DNA of 64,000 bases from an uncultured Vibrio sp. Its GTDB lineage: Bacteria > Pseudomonadota > Gammaproteobacteria > Enterobacterales > Vibrionaceae. A program made the translations under genes and the position numbers. The stretch covers positions 49,196 through 113,195 of the forward strand of contig CANNGN010000012.1 in NCBI GenBank assembly GCA_947504195.1, in the 5' to 3' direction. Below, piece after piece: positions 18,655 to 27,627 of this stretch. The notes under the pieces are model-generated. The model was not told where the DNA came from and did not search any database. It saw only the letters and a list, made by a program, of their open reading frames with translations. The first letter of the stretch is position 1, and each line of letters opens with the position of its first letter.

Positions 18655-20082
18655 ATGACGGTTAAAACACGTTTTGCACCAAGCCCAACAGGCTTTCTTC
18701 ACGTCGGTGGCGCACGTACAGCGCTCTATTCTTGGTTATACGCTAAAAGCCAGGGTGGCGAATTTGTACTTCGAATTGAAGATACGGATTTGGAGCGTTC
18801 AACTCAAGAAGCAGTAGATGCTATTTTAGAAGGTATGAATTGGCTAGGTTTGGAGTGGGATGAAGGTCCATATTACCAAACGAAACGTTTTGAACGTTAT
18901 GATGAAGTTGTTGAACAACTGCTAGCAGCAGGTAAAGCGTATAAATGTTACGCATCTAAAGAGTTACTCGATGAGGTTCGCGCCGAGCAGGAAGAGAACA
19001 AGCAGAACCCTCGCTATGATGCGGCTCACCCTAAAATTAAAGCCGCGAATGATGCAGCTCAAGAAAACGACCCATTTGTTGTACGTTTCCGTAATCCAAC
19101 TGAAGGCAGTGTTGCATTTGATGACCAAATTCGAGGGACAATTGAAATAGGCAATGATCAGCTTGACGATTTGATTATTCGCCGTACAGATGGCTCTCCA
19201 ACATATAACTTCTGCGTGGTGGTTGATGATTGGGATATGGGCATTTCTCATGTGGTTCGTGGTGAAGATCATATCAATAACACTGCTCGTCAAATTAACA
19301 TTTACCTAGCGCTCGGTGCAGAAGTGCCTGTGTTTGCGCATTGTGCAATGATTTTGGGTGACGATGGTGCCAAGTTGTCTAAGCGTCATGGTGCGGTTTC
19401 TGTTATGCAGTATCGTGATGAAGGGTATTTACCTGAAGCGTTAAAAAACTACTTAGTACGTCTAGGCTGGTCTCATGGCGACCAAGAGATATTTTCCGAA
19501 GCGGAAATGATAGAGCTATTTAGTCTTGAGACTATCAGTAAGTCAGCTTCTGCGTTTAATACTGATAAGCTACTTTGGTTGAATAACCACTACATTAAAA
19601 CGTCAGATCCTAAACATGTTGCTAAACACCTTGCGTGGCACTATGAAAACCAAGGTATCGATGTGACAAATGGCCCACAGGTTACAGATGTCATCCAGCT
19701 CGTTGGTGAACGTTGCAATACTTTGGTAGAGCTCGCCCATCAGTCACGTTACTTCTACGAAGATTTTACTGAGTTCGATGCTGGTGCCGCCAAAAAACAC
19801 TTGCGTGGTGTTGCGAAAGCCCCTCTTACTCTGGCATTAGAGAAGATAGAAGCCATAACTGATTGGAATACAGAGTCACTCCACCAAGTGATCGAAGCGG
19901 TTTGTGCTGAGCTTGAGGTTGGTATGGGTAAAGTAGGTATGCCATTGCGAGTGGCTGTTTCAGGAGGTGGTCAATCCCCTTCCGTTGATGCAACGATGGC
20001 GTTAATCGGTCAAGAGCGAGTCTTGGCGCGAATTAAGCTTGCGATTGCATTTATTGAACAACGCGAAGCGAATGCTCAGTAA
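18655..20082 (+). CDS. gltX: Glutamyl-tRNA synthetase
   Basis: Charges tRNA-Glu with glutamate; class I synthetase. The HIGH-type motif is PSPTGFLHVGGARTALYSW and the KMSKS-type motif is KLSKRHG. At 475 aa it is close to the family length. In-frame starts exist at 18619, 18652 and 18655; I prefer 18655 for its spacing to AAGG (18643-18646), giving M-TVKTRFAPSPTG. The C-terminal anticodon-binding domain is complete. It is monocistronic. Confidence 0.97.
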   Translation: MTVKTRFAPSPTGFLHVGGARTALYSWLYAKSQGGEFVLRIEDTDLERSTQEAVDAILEGMNWLGLEWDEGPYYQTKRFERYDEVVEQLLAAGKAYKCYASKELLDEVRAEQEENKQNPRYDAAHPKIKAANDAAQENDPFVVRFRNPTEGSVAFDDQIRGTIEIGNDQLDDLIIRRTDGSPTYNFCVVVDDWDMGISHVVRGEDHINNTARQINIYLALGAEVPVFAHCAMILGDDGAKLSKRHGAVSVMQYRDEGYLPEALKNYLVRLGWSHGDQEIFSEAEMIELFSLETISKSASAFNTDKLLWLNNHYIKTSDPKHVAKHLAWHYENQGIDVTNGPQVTDVIQLVGERCNTLVELAHQSRYFYEDFTEFDAGAAKKHLRGVAKAPLTLALEKIEAITDWNTESLHQVIEAVCAELEVGMGKVGMPLRVAVSGGGQSPSVDATMALIGQERVLARIKLAIAFIEQREANAQ

Positions 20083-20298
20083 GAATAATTTACTCAAATA
20101 TGTGAAATAATGTAAAACTTCGACTATATTTTGGCTTTGGTCGATTTCTTGACTCAAGATCTCAAATTTGAGTTGTATAAATTACACTATTTTAGAATAA
20201 ATGAGATATAGTTGATAAACAAACACTGTTCGATTAGAGTGGTAGATATAATTACTGTTGTTTAACAGGTTTATTCTCATAATATAGGAAGACAAATA

Positions 20299-21279
20299 AT
20301 GAAAAAATTAGCAGTAGGTATTGCAGCAGCTCTTATGATGAGCTCTAGTGCGATGGCAGAAGTTTATGTAGGTGCAAAAGCAGGTTCAACTTGGACTAAT
20401 GATGCATGTATTGTAGGCGGAGCTTGTGATGATGATTCTAATGGATATGGCGCGTTTTTAGGCTACCAAGCTTGGGAAAATGTTGCTCTTGAACTAGGTT
20501 ACGATGATCTGGGCAAGTTTACTGGCGAAGGCATGGATGATGAAAAAGTTAAAGCAATTACTTTCGCGCCAAAATTCTCTATTCCAGTTGCTGATAAATT
20601 TGATGTTTACGGTAAACTTGGTGGTGCATGGGTTGAGTACGGCGATGAAGACGATATGTCAATCCTTGGTGCTTTCGGCTTTGATGTACACGCTACTGAT
20701 AACTTGTCAGTTCGTCTTGAGTACCAAACACTTACAGACGTGAATAACGATATTGTGCGTGCAGAAGTTAATGCAACTACCATTGGTCTACTTTACAAAT
20801 TTGGTGGCTCAGAGCCAGCAGTTGCAGCTCCTATTGTCGCTGAAGAAGTTGCGCCAGTAGTTGCAGCCCCTGTTGTTGAAGCGCCTATGGTTAAAGAAGT
20901 AGAGCCTAAAATCTTAAGTATGCAATTAGATACTTCTAGTAGCTTTGCGGTTAACAGTGCAGTTCTGTCTGAAGCAGGAAAAGCGGAAGTTGCTAAAGTA
21001 GCTATGGTACTGTCAAAGCACGAAGAAGCTGTTGTTAATATCACAGGTCATACTGACTCTACTGGCTCTGAAGAGTACAACCAAACATTATCAGAAGCTC
21101 GTGCTCAAGCCGTTGCTGACGAAATCATCAGTGCTGGCATCGACGCATCTCGCGTAACTGCTATGGGTAAAGGTGAACTAGAACCTGTTGCAGATAACGA
21201 AACTGCTGAAGGTCGTGAAATGAACCGTCGTGTTGAAATTGATGTACCTTCATTCGACTACGAAGAAATGGTTAAATAA
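20299..21279 (+). CDS. ompA: OmpA-family outer-membrane protein
   Basis: A 326-aa porin-like protein. The signal peptide is residues 1-20 (ending SSAMA). An eight-strand OmpA-type barrel (about 21-175, for example VYVGAKAGSTW and NVALELGYDDLGKF) is followed by an Ala/Val/Pro-rich linker. The C-terminal OmpA domain binds peptidoglycan (VNITGHTDSTGSEEYN, LSEARAQAVADEI, NRRVEIDV). The upstream 216 bp are AT-rich with a clear GGAAGA site. A strong terminator follows. Confidence 0.95.
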   Translation: MKKLAVGIAAALMMSSSAMAEVYVGAKAGSTWTNDACIVGGACDDDSNGYGAFLGYQAWENVALELGYDDLGKFTGEGMDDEKVKAITFAPKFSIPVADKFDVYGKLGGAWVEYGDEDDMSILGAFGFDVHATDNLSVRLEYQTLTDVNNDIVRAEVNATTIGLLYKFGGSEPAVAAPIVAEEVAPVVAAPVVEAPMVKEVEPKILSMQLDTSSSFAVNSAVLSEAGKAEVAKVAMVLSKHEEAVVNITGHTDSTGSEEYNQTLSEARAQAVADEIISAGIDASRVTAMGKGELEPVADNETAEGREMNRRVEIDVPSFDYEEMVK

Positions 21280-21316
21280 AAGTAGTTTAACTACTCTATT
21301 ATTTAGATCGAAATGG

Positions 21317-21345
21317 AAACCGAAGCATTCGCTTCGGTTTTTTTT
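21317..21345 (+). terminator. Intrinsic terminator after ompA
   Basis: Perfect 10-bp stem AAACCGAAGC/GCTTCGGTTT, loop ATTC, then a T run. The T run reaches the end of the convergent gene at 21344. Confidence 0.95.
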
Positions 21346-21856
21346 ATTTCAAAGCAATACTGTTCAGGCGCCCCATAAAAATTAGCAAATCTAAGTGTTT
21401 TTTATGAGCGGTGAGAAGTGCTTTCTTGGTTTTTGTATATGCGGCAAGTTTTCCATGCTTTTGAATGGAACACACGACACTATGAAATTTACATTTTCCT
21501 TCACTATCGTAAGTTCGCCAAGCCGCAATATAGCAGGCATCTCTGTAGTCGGGGTTTTCTTTGGTAGGGCGAGGTTTATAGATGATTTTAGGTTCTAGAG
21601 TATGAGGGAGTCTTGTCATTAAGTAAGGATCTTTAAGTAGTAATCTCCAATGCTTTCCCCACATTTCACTACCAAGTTGATTACGCAATAAGATTGCTTT
21701 TTTGAGTCCGTTCTTTTCACCAATACGAATAAACCCCACCGAGCGATGAAGTACTTTATCATCTGGTGTATGTATATGGATCTTATAGGCCGTTTTTGCT
21801 CTAGAAATAAAACGATGACCTGTATTGGTGTCAAGGTTGCTTTTTGTCATTCGCAT
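21344..21856 (-). CDS. Small protein with AP2-like DNA-binding repeats (tentative)
   Basis: A 170-aa basic protein. Two segments (about residues 15-70 and 105-160) share a pattern of short strands followed by a helix with regular Ala and Lys/Arg (AYKIHIHTPDD ... LKKAILLRNQLGSEMWGKHW; then AWRTYDSEGKCKFHSVVCSI ... TKKALLTAHKKH). This is reminiscent of bacterial AP2-type domains, which bind DNA in homing and mobile elements. That is inference by eye, not a confirmed family. No start alternative is needed. It is convergent with ompA. Confidence 0.55.
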   Translation of the reverse strand: MRMTKSNLDTNTGHRFISRAKTAYKIHIHTPDDKVLHRSVGFIRIGEKNGLKKAILLRNQLGSEMWGKHWRLLLKDPYLMTRLPHTLEPKIIYKPRPTKENPDYRDACYIAAWRTYDSEGKCKFHSVVCSIQKHGKLAAYTKTKKALLTAHKKHLDLLIFMGRLNSIALK

Positions 21857-22152
21857 CTTATCTATATAATTATTATTAGCGATAATAGACTAAGTTTTGT
21901 TCAATTTGAAGCGTATAACGGTGACAAGAAAGTAGTTTTGTTAATCGAAATGGTAAACGCTGAGATATATCACAAATATTTTGATGTAATGTGTATAAAT
22001 ATTTGAGTTTTACTCCAGTTAACTTGTATTCAAGAAGTTAACGTAGAGTTTTAGAAGCAATGTTACGAAAGCGATATCGAGCTGGCGATCAGATAAAATC
22101 GTTTATAGGGCTTCTTTGTGTAAGACTCAGTAGAAAGGAGATACTGTTTAAT
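21857..22152. other. Gene-free stretch between the AP2-like gene and the siderophore reductase gene
   Basis: AT-rich with short open frames only. I see no RNA gene, clear terminator or repeat. The promoter of the leftward AP2-like gene must lie at its left part. Confidence 0.5.
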
Positions 22153-22941
22153 TTAGGTCGTTTCACTTGCATCTTTTTGTTTGATGACTTTATGTCCATC
22201 TTCAGTTACGCCTCTTTTCCAATAGCTACTGATATAAATATTTTCTTTGGGAATCTCTTTTTCGTTGCGGAAATAGTTACGTAGTGCTCTCATGGAATCA
22301 AATTCGCAGGCAACCCATACCGAAGCTATGCCGTCTAACCAGGGTAATGTTTTCACATTTGGTTCTAGCATTTCGTCTTCCACTAACCACTTAATTTGAA
22401 AGTTGCTTGGGGCATCTAGGGGCTGTATATCATCTTGTGATGTCACTTTAATAACAGCGTATCCTTTTGCTTGTTTTGGCAATTGACGAACTTTCGCTGT
22501 TAGTGCAGGTAATGCCGTCATATCGGCAACGGTAAAGAACCAATCCGCATCGAGACTTAACTCACTAATTTTACCCGGTCCGGCGATATTGATTGTATCT
22601 CCTATTTGCGCATTCATTGCCCAACGAGCCGCAAACCCGCAATTTAACTCTTCTGTTGTATGTCGTACGAAATCAATTTCTATCGTGCTTTGAACTTTGG
22701 ACAAGTGTCGAATAGTATACGTTCGCAATATTGGCCGTTCTTCAACGTTTAGTGTGGTTAGATCTGTCCCACCTGTAGTATTGAATTGAAGTTTTACATA
22801 ACTGCCTTCACTGTGGTCAGGGTAATCGGATAAATCTTCACCTTTCAATGTAATCCGCTGCATGTTTGGTGTTATTTGTTCAGACTCAATAACTGTAAAT
22901 AGCTTGGGTGCTGGTTTCTTCATTTTCTTTTGCATATTCAT
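22153..22941 (-). CDS. Siderophore-interacting protein (ferric-siderophore reductase)
   Basis: FAD-binding SIP-type reductase that releases iron from imported ferric siderophores. N-terminal FAD domain: LFTVIESEQITPNMQRITLKG and the RTYTIRH block for flavin binding. C-terminal SIP domain: WFFTVADMTALPALTAKVRQLP, then VWVACEFDSMRALRNYFRNE and the terminal YISSYWKRGVTEDGH motif. I start at 22941 (about 262 aa); starts at 22935, 22923 or a GTG at 22989 are possible. No siderophore synthesis or receptor gene is near. Confidence 0.9.
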   Translation of the reverse strand: MNMQKKMKKPAPKLFTVIESEQITPNMQRITLKGEDLSDYPDHSEGSYVKLQFNTTGGTDLTTLNVEERPILRTYTIRHLSKVQSTIEIDFVRHTTEELNCGFAARWAMNAQIGDTINIAGPGKISELSLDADWFFTVADMTALPALTAKVRQLPKQAKGYAVIKVTSQDDIQPLDAPSNFQIKWLVEDEMLEPNVKTLPWLDGIASVWVACEFDSMRALRNYFRNEKEIPKENIYISSYWKRGVTEDGHKVIKQKDASETT

Positions 22942-23041
22942 GAATTTGTTGTTCTCACGTCTAGTCGTTTTTAATAATGTGTATGACACCGTATATTAAA
23001 TTTCATATTGATAAACCTAGATCTCAACGCGAATGCGTCAA

Positions 23042-23965
23042 TTACACTCGAGCCAATTTTAATTGGCGCCATAGACGACCATCAATAGCCGAAAACCCTA
23101 TGGCAATTAATCCCATCCCAATTAGGTGGATACGTTCAAGAGACTCATTTAAAAACAGAGATCCAAGAATGATTGCAGAGACAGGTACGAGTAAAGTGAC
23201 CAATACAGCATTCGTCGCGCCTGCGAGCTCTAAAATTCTAAAATAAATCACATATGCCGCAGCCGTAGACAGTACGGCTAGCCCTATAATAGCCCCCCAT
23301 GTTACGGCGTTGGTTGAACTTATGTCGATTGCTCCATCGACAAACAGCGTTAATGGAAGCAATACTATGGTAGACGCTGTTACCTGTCCGGCAGCTGTGA
23401 CTATCGGTTTCACTTTTAATGATTTAAACCTTCGTCCATACACCCCAGCAAAAGCGTAAGATATTGCCGCCGCGACAATAGCCAGTTGGGCTAATACGCT
23501 ACTCTCACTGCCTAAAGTGGGCACGCCGATCATGACAACAACACCAGAAAAACCGAGAAAAATGCCCACCAGTTTTAATGGTGTTGGCTTTTCATCAGGG
23601 AGTAACAAACCGGCTACCACGACGGTAAAAATGGGTGTGGCGGCATTTAGGATAGACGCAATCCCTGAAGCAATCTGTGTCTGCCCCCAAACAATCAAAA
23701 CAAAAGGGATAACGTTGTTAAGTAATCCCATGCCTAAAAATGCTAACCAGATTTTAAAATCTTTGGGAGGACGCAACCCGAGCGCTGTAACGACTCCCCA
23801 TAATACAAGAGCAGCAATACCGACTCGGAGTGTGACGATAGTGAGTGGCGGTAAGGAATTAACGGCAATACCAACGAAAAAGAAAGAGCCACCCCATAAT
23901 AGAGAAAGGAAAATGAGTAGTAACCAAACTTTTGTGTTCATCGTGTGACTGATCGTCGCTGTCAT
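23042..23965 (-). CDS. EamA/DMT-family transporter
   Basis: A ten-helix drug/metabolite transporter with two EamA repeats (LLWGGSFFFVGIAV...TLRVGIAALVLW, then a second half beginning SYAFAGVYGRRF). The start at 23965 (AGGA 10 bp upstream) gives 307 aa. Substrate unknown; the family exports amino acids and other metabolites. It is transcribed toward the siderophore-interacting gene 100 bp further on, so the two may form an operon, and it is divergent from ada. Confidence 0.88.
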   Translation of the reverse strand: MTATISHTMNTKVWLLLIFLSLLWGGSFFFVGIAVNSLPPLTIVTLRVGIAALVLWGVVTALGLRPPKDFKIWLAFLGMGLLNNVIPFVLIVWGQTQIASGIASILNAATPIFTVVVAGLLLPDEKPTPLKLVGIFLGFSGVVVMIGVPTLGSESSVLAQLAIVAAAISYAFAGVYGRRFKSLKVKPIVTAAGQVTASTIVLLPLTLFVDGAIDISSTNAVTWGAIIGLAVLSTAAAYVIYFRILELAGATNAVLVTLLVPVSAIILGSLFLNESLERIHLIGMGLIAIGFSAIDGRLWRQLKLARV

Positions 23966-24156
23966 GATTTTATTCCTAGTAGCAGCAAGATACATCGATT
24001 GTAATGAAGGGAAGTTCGAAAAACATCTGATTCTTGTGTCATATTTACGTTTCTCGGCTTTAGAACATAGAAATTATTCGTTAGCAAGAATCGGATGTTA
24101 CTTTGAAAACCGTTATGATTAAGTAATGCTCATATTAATGAACCAATGAGTCTGCT

Positions 24157-25221
24157 ATGCCTAAACCATCTGAAACTGACATGCAAGCTGCCGTTTTTCA
24201 TCGAGATTCTCTGTTTGATGGGAAATTCTACTACGGTGTGATTACGACAGGTGTTTTCTGTCGACCATCTTGTTCAACCAAAGCGGCCAAATCAGAGAAC
24301 CTTAGATTTTTTTATGATCAAGAGTCGGCGATGATCGCTGGCTTTCGCCCATGCAAGCGTTGTAACCCTGCTAGCGTTAATGAAAGGAGCACTAAGTTAA
24401 TCGAGGTCGCTCGCTATATAGAGGAACATGCTGATACTAAGATGACGCTTACTCAACTGGGTCATATCGCAGGTTTGTCTTCCTCGCAACTTCAACGGTC
24501 GTTTAAAGATATGTTTGGCTTATCACCAAAACATTTTCAGGATGCTGTAAGAATGCGAAAGTTCAAGCGCAGTCTAAAAGAAGGTGAGAGTGTTACCGAT
24601 GCGATTTATTCATCTGGATTTGGGTCTCTAAGCCGAGTGTATGGCGAAAAAGCACGTAATATTGGCATGCCTCCTAAAACGTATAGAGCAGGTGGACAGG
24701 GAGAAGTGATCTACTACGCATGTCGAGAAACCGCTCTTGGACAGATGATTATGGCAGCAACTGATAAAGGGGTGTGCTCTGTACAGTTTGGTGATAACCG
24801 TGAATCTTTGATCTCTCTTGTAACAAAAGAGTTCCCAAAGGCGCAACTTGTCCTCTCAGAGGCGCAAGATAAACCCGATTTAGACAGCTGGATACTCGCA
24901 CTCGATAACCATATCTCTCATGGCGCACCGAAACCTGAAGTTCCACTCGATATCAAAGGCACCGTATTCCAGATCAAAGTGTGGAACTTTCTCATTAGTA
25001 TCGCAGAAGGAGAGGTCGTAACGTACGGTGACGTTGCTGAAAATATTGAAAACCCTAAAGCGGTTCGAGCTGTTGGTACTGCTTGTGGTAAAAATCGCAT
25101 TGGTGTACTTATCCCTTGCCACCGAGTATTACGAAGCGACGGAACGCTGGGAGGGTACCGCTGGGGTGAGGAGAGAAAAAAAGCATTGCTGAAGATGGAA
25201 AAGAAAACCGAGTCTCGATAA
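24157..25221 (+). CDS. ada: Ada bifunctional regulator and O6-methylguanine-DNA methyltransferase
   Basis: Adaptive-response protein of 354 aa, the E. coli length. The N-terminal zinc domain has Cys35, Cys39, Cys66 and Cys69 (GVFCRPSC, PCKRC); the first is the methylphosphotriester acceptor. An AraC-type helix-turn-helix follows (LTQLGHIAGLSSSQLQRSFKD). The C-terminal methyltransferase has the acceptor Cys321 in IPCHRVL, with GTACGKNRIGVLIP. When methylated, the protein should activate its own transcription. It stands alone; no alkB follows. Confidence 0.96.
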   Translation: MPKPSETDMQAAVFHRDSLFDGKFYYGVITTGVFCRPSCSTKAAKSENLRFFYDQESAMIAGFRPCKRCNPASVNERSTKLIEVARYIEEHADTKMTLTQLGHIAGLSSSQLQRSFKDMFGLSPKHFQDAVRMRKFKRSLKEGESVTDAIYSSGFGSLSRVYGEKARNIGMPPKTYRAGGQGEVIYYACRETALGQMIMAATDKGVCSVQFGDNRESLISLVTKEFPKAQLVLSEAQDKPDLDSWILALDNHISHGAPKPEVPLDIKGTVFQIKVWNFLISIAEGEVVTYGDVAENIENPKAVRAVGTACGKNRIGVLIPCHRVLRSDGTLGGYRWGEERKKALLKMEKKTESR

Positions 25222-25222
25222 A

Positions 25223-25262
25223 AAAGACTTAGCGATAGTTCATCACTAAGTCTTTATTTTTT
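25223..25262 (+). terminator. Intrinsic terminator after ada
   Basis: Arms AAGACTTAG and CTAAGTCTT around an AT-rich loop, followed by T-rich sequence. It ends exactly where the left att copy of the inserted element begins. Confidence 0.85.
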
Positions 25263-25306
25263 GGCGCTCCCGACAGGATTCGAACCTGTGACCTGCCCCT
25301 TAGGAG
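25261..25306 (-). repeat. Distal att copy (truncated tRNA-Arg 3' part)
   Basis: Identical over 46 bp to 30336-30381. It contains the T-arm, the variable region and the anticodon CCT of tRNA-Arg on the minus strand, then diverges at 25307. It is the displaced original 3' end of the tRNA left by site-specific integration and is not a functional tRNA. Confidence 0.93.
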
Positions 25307-25434
25307 TGGTGTGTCTTTCTAGTTTACGAGTTCTCGTTAAATCTCACGCTGGTTCATTTGTACTTTGTTATTAGTGGGTTACGTTAGGTAGTATTCTTGC
25401 TGTTTCTTATGTGTTCTCATTTAGGTATAATCTA

Positions 25435-25458
25435 ACTTGACTAAAAACTTGACTAAAA
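25435..25458 (+). repeat. Left arm: two perfect tandem 12-bp repeats
   Basis: ACTTGACTAAAA occurs twice back to back, 129 bp inside the left att copy and 28 bp before the integrase start. Related tandem copies sit at the other end (30257-30280). Paired short direct repeats near both att sites are typical integrase arm-type binding sites. The left copies also overlap the likely int promoter, which would allow autoregulation. Confidence 0.8.
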
Positions 25459-25486
25459 AACGCATAGTCAAACAAGGTGGTCAACG

Positions 25487-26761
25487 ATGTTAACAGCAAA
25501 GCAGATAATTGGTTTAAAGCCAAAAGATAAGCCTTACTACGTTTGGGATTCAAACAGCGAAAGAGGCACAGGCAAGCTTGGGGTTCAGGTTACTCCGAAG
25601 GGCTCAAAGAGGTTTACGTTTCGTTATTTCATCAATGGCAAAGCGAAGTTCATAGCAGTCGGCGCAATTCCAGCGATGTCACTTGTTGAAGCTAGAGATA
25701 AGCAGCGCGAGTTGGGTTCGCTACTTGTTCAAGGTATCGACCTTAAAGAACATTTCTTGTCGCTGGAAAACGAAAGGAGGGCAAAAGAAGAAGCCGAGAA
25801 AGCAAAGGGCAGTCTTGAGCAGTTAATTAATGGCTATGTGGCTAAGCTAACACTTGAGGGCAAACGATCAGGCGCTCGGATTATTAAAGCTATAGAGCGT
25901 GACGTTTATACATCGATTGCCAAGAGTAAAAAGGCTAAGGATGTCACACCCATTGATGTAAAAGTGCTGCTTGCCAAAATGATTCAAAGGGATGCAGTTG
26001 TTCAAAGTAACAAAGTGAGAGCTTACCTCCATGCCGCTTTCAGCTTTGGATTAAAACACGATAATGACCCTGCAAACATGAGCGCTAATACTGTATTTGG
26101 CATCGAGTTTAATCCTGTCGCAGCCGTTCCAAGGCAAAAGCACGCAGAACGCGCTGGTGATAACTGGCTAAAACTACGTGAGTTACAACAGCTAATCAAT
26201 GAGGCTGATGATAATTTTAAGCCTGATGTGTCGATACTTATCAAGTTGTGCGTATATCTTGGTGGGCAACGTCCATATGAGTTAATGGCTAGTAAGTGGG
26301 GTGCCGTGGATTTTGATGAGCGCACTTTTGAAGTTAAAGCCGACATTTCCAAGAATCATAAGCCCAATCTAATTCCACTAACTCAGACTGCTTATGATTT
26401 GTTTGTCCTGCTCAAGCAATATCACTCAGAAAGTGAGAATCTTTTCCCGCGCAAAAATGCCATGAAGCATCTCGACCCTGTTAACTTTTCCAAATTAATT
26501 CGTAACTACTGCAAGAGTACAGGATTTAGAAAGTTTGTTCCTCGAGACTTACGCCGCACAGCCAAAACACTAATGGGTGAGATTGGACTGAGCAAAGAGA
26601 TCCGCGACAGACTACAAAACCATGCGCTCAATGACGTATCAACGAAACATTATGATCGATATGAATACTTGCCAGAAAAGCGCCGAGCACTAGAGTCTTG
26701 GGAGCAGAGACTAAACGAATCCGAGGTGGCTAATGTGCTTGAGTTTAGGAAGCAATCATGA
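25487..26761 (+). CDS. int: Tyrosine recombinase (P4-type integrase)
   Basis: A 424-aa site-specific recombinase for integration and excision at tRNA-Arg. The N-terminal arm-binding domain of the P4/DUF4102 type (AKQIIGLKPKDKPYYVWD, SKRFTFRYFINGK, VEARDKQRELG) is followed by a core-binding domain and the catalytic domain: Arg in LGGQRPYELMASKW, the R-x-x-R block PRDLRRTAKT, His in LQNHALNDVSTKHY and Tyr in HYDRYEYLPEKR. The first residue of the H/R-x-x-R motif is Arg here. RBS AAGGTGG overlaps a TGGTCAA motif. Its stop overlaps the next start (ATGA). Confidence 0.95.
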   Translation: MLTAKQIIGLKPKDKPYYVWDSNSERGTGKLGVQVTPKGSKRFTFRYFINGKAKFIAVGAIPAMSLVEARDKQRELGSLLVQGIDLKEHFLSLENERRAKEEAEKAKGSLEQLINGYVAKLTLEGKRSGARIIKAIERDVYTSIAKSKKAKDVTPIDVKVLLAKMIQRDAVVQSNKVRAYLHAAFSFGLKHDNDPANMSANTVFGIEFNPVAAVPRQKHAERAGDNWLKLRELQQLINEADDNFKPDVSILIKLCVYLGGQRPYELMASKWGAVDFDERTFEVKADISKNHKPNLIPLTQTAYDLFVLLKQYHSESENLFPRKNAMKHLDPVNFSKLIRNYCKSTGFRKFVPRDLRRTAKTLMGEIGLSKEIRDRLQNHALNDVSTKHYDRYEYLPEKRRALESWEQRLNESEVANVLEFRKQS

Positions 26762-27540
26762 GCAATAAAAACCAAGAGGTTGAACAGCTTAAAGTATATG
26801 CACAAAAGCAAGGAGTTGATCCTTCAAAAGTCGAGAAGGCCTACCTTGCACTTGGCAATTATCGCAACTACATAAACATACGAGCGATTGCATTCAATAA
26901 GTCTTTTTTTGATGAAAGCGAACTTAGCCCTGTGTTTTTATTTATGGCTGACACTATCGATGCGTTTGCTGAACTTGAGCATGACAGACTCACGGACGGA
27001 CGCGCTGAAAAGCTAAACAAAGATCACGTAAAATACATGAATAATCTAGTCAAAAAAGCCAATCGCGCCGCTAGCTTAGCGAATAAATCGCTGTCAATGA
27101 AAAAACTAGCTGAATTTCTTGATGATGATGTATTTCAAGCCGAATCACCGCGAAAAATTAAAAGACTAAAAGCAGGACTACCAGAAACAGCGAAAGAGAT
27201 TGTAAGCCTTGCTAAATCGGTTCGAAGCTACAGATTAACTAATTCGAATGAGGAATTTATTGAGTCGGTTTCTGGCTCGCTTAAATGGTGGGCTGATATT
27301 GACATGCCGAATCCAGAGTCATCTCAATCTAGCGCTCGTAGTAATAGTTCAATAAAGAGAAATGAGCATTACCTTGTCAGCATGCTGATAGAGTTTGAAC
27401 CATCAGCGAGCATTTATTACGAGTTTGTTTATCACCGAGAAAAAAAACGTCAGTACAAAGGTATTACAAAGAAGCAAATCGGTTCAAAGTTCATCAAACC
27501 GCGAGCAACACTCAGCTCACCTATCGAGAAACGCCGCTAA
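26758..27540 (+). CDS. Unrecognised 260-aa element protein coupled to the integrase
   Basis: I recognise no family. The protein is charged and largely helical by eye. The N-terminal part (about 1-130) is alpha-rich with LEHDRLTDGRAEKLNKDHVKYM. A Ser/Asn-rich linker lies near 185-205, and the C-terminus is strongly basic (YHREKKRQYKG, KKQIGSKFIKPRA). No signal peptide or membrane helix. It overlaps int by 4 bp (ATGA), so translation is probably coupled. Position and basic tail fit a DNA- or RNA-binding accessory protein, an excision factor or a cargo/defence function; none can be chosen from sequence alone. Confidence 0.8.
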   Translation: MSNKNQEVEQLKVYAQKQGVDPSKVEKAYLALGNYRNYINIRAIAFNKSFFDESELSPVFLFMADTIDAFAELEHDRLTDGRAEKLNKDHVKYMNNLVKKANRAASLANKSLSMKKLAEFLDDDVFQAESPRKIKRLKAGLPETAKEIVSLAKSVRSYRLTNSNEEFIESVSGSLKWWADIDMPNPESSQSSARSNSSIKRNEHYLVSMLIEFEPSASIYYEFVYHREKKRQYKGITKKQIGSKFIKPRATLSSPIEKRR

Positions 27541-27627
27541 CTCAAAAAGTGGCAATGATCCTCCAATAGTTCATATCTTCTCAAATCAGCTTTAATTGGC
27601 CCTCCTACAACGAACAAGGGCTTTAAT
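27541..27627. other. Short gap before the AlpA-like gene
   Basis: About 87 bp without a gene between the unknown protein and the AlpA-like gene. It probably holds the promoter of the downstream four-gene block. GGCCCTCC at 27598-27605 and AAGGGCTT at 27616-27623 form a weak inverted match just before the start. Confidence 0.4.

Noticed and set aside
22060..22284. Open frame left of the siderophore-interacting gene
   Set aside because: Mostly antisense to the real gene, with no ribosome site or family features.
25261..25340. A second tRNA-Arg gene
   Set aside because: Only the 3' 45 nt match; the sequence diverges inside the anticodon arm at 25307, so it is the displaced att copy and cannot fold as a tRNA.
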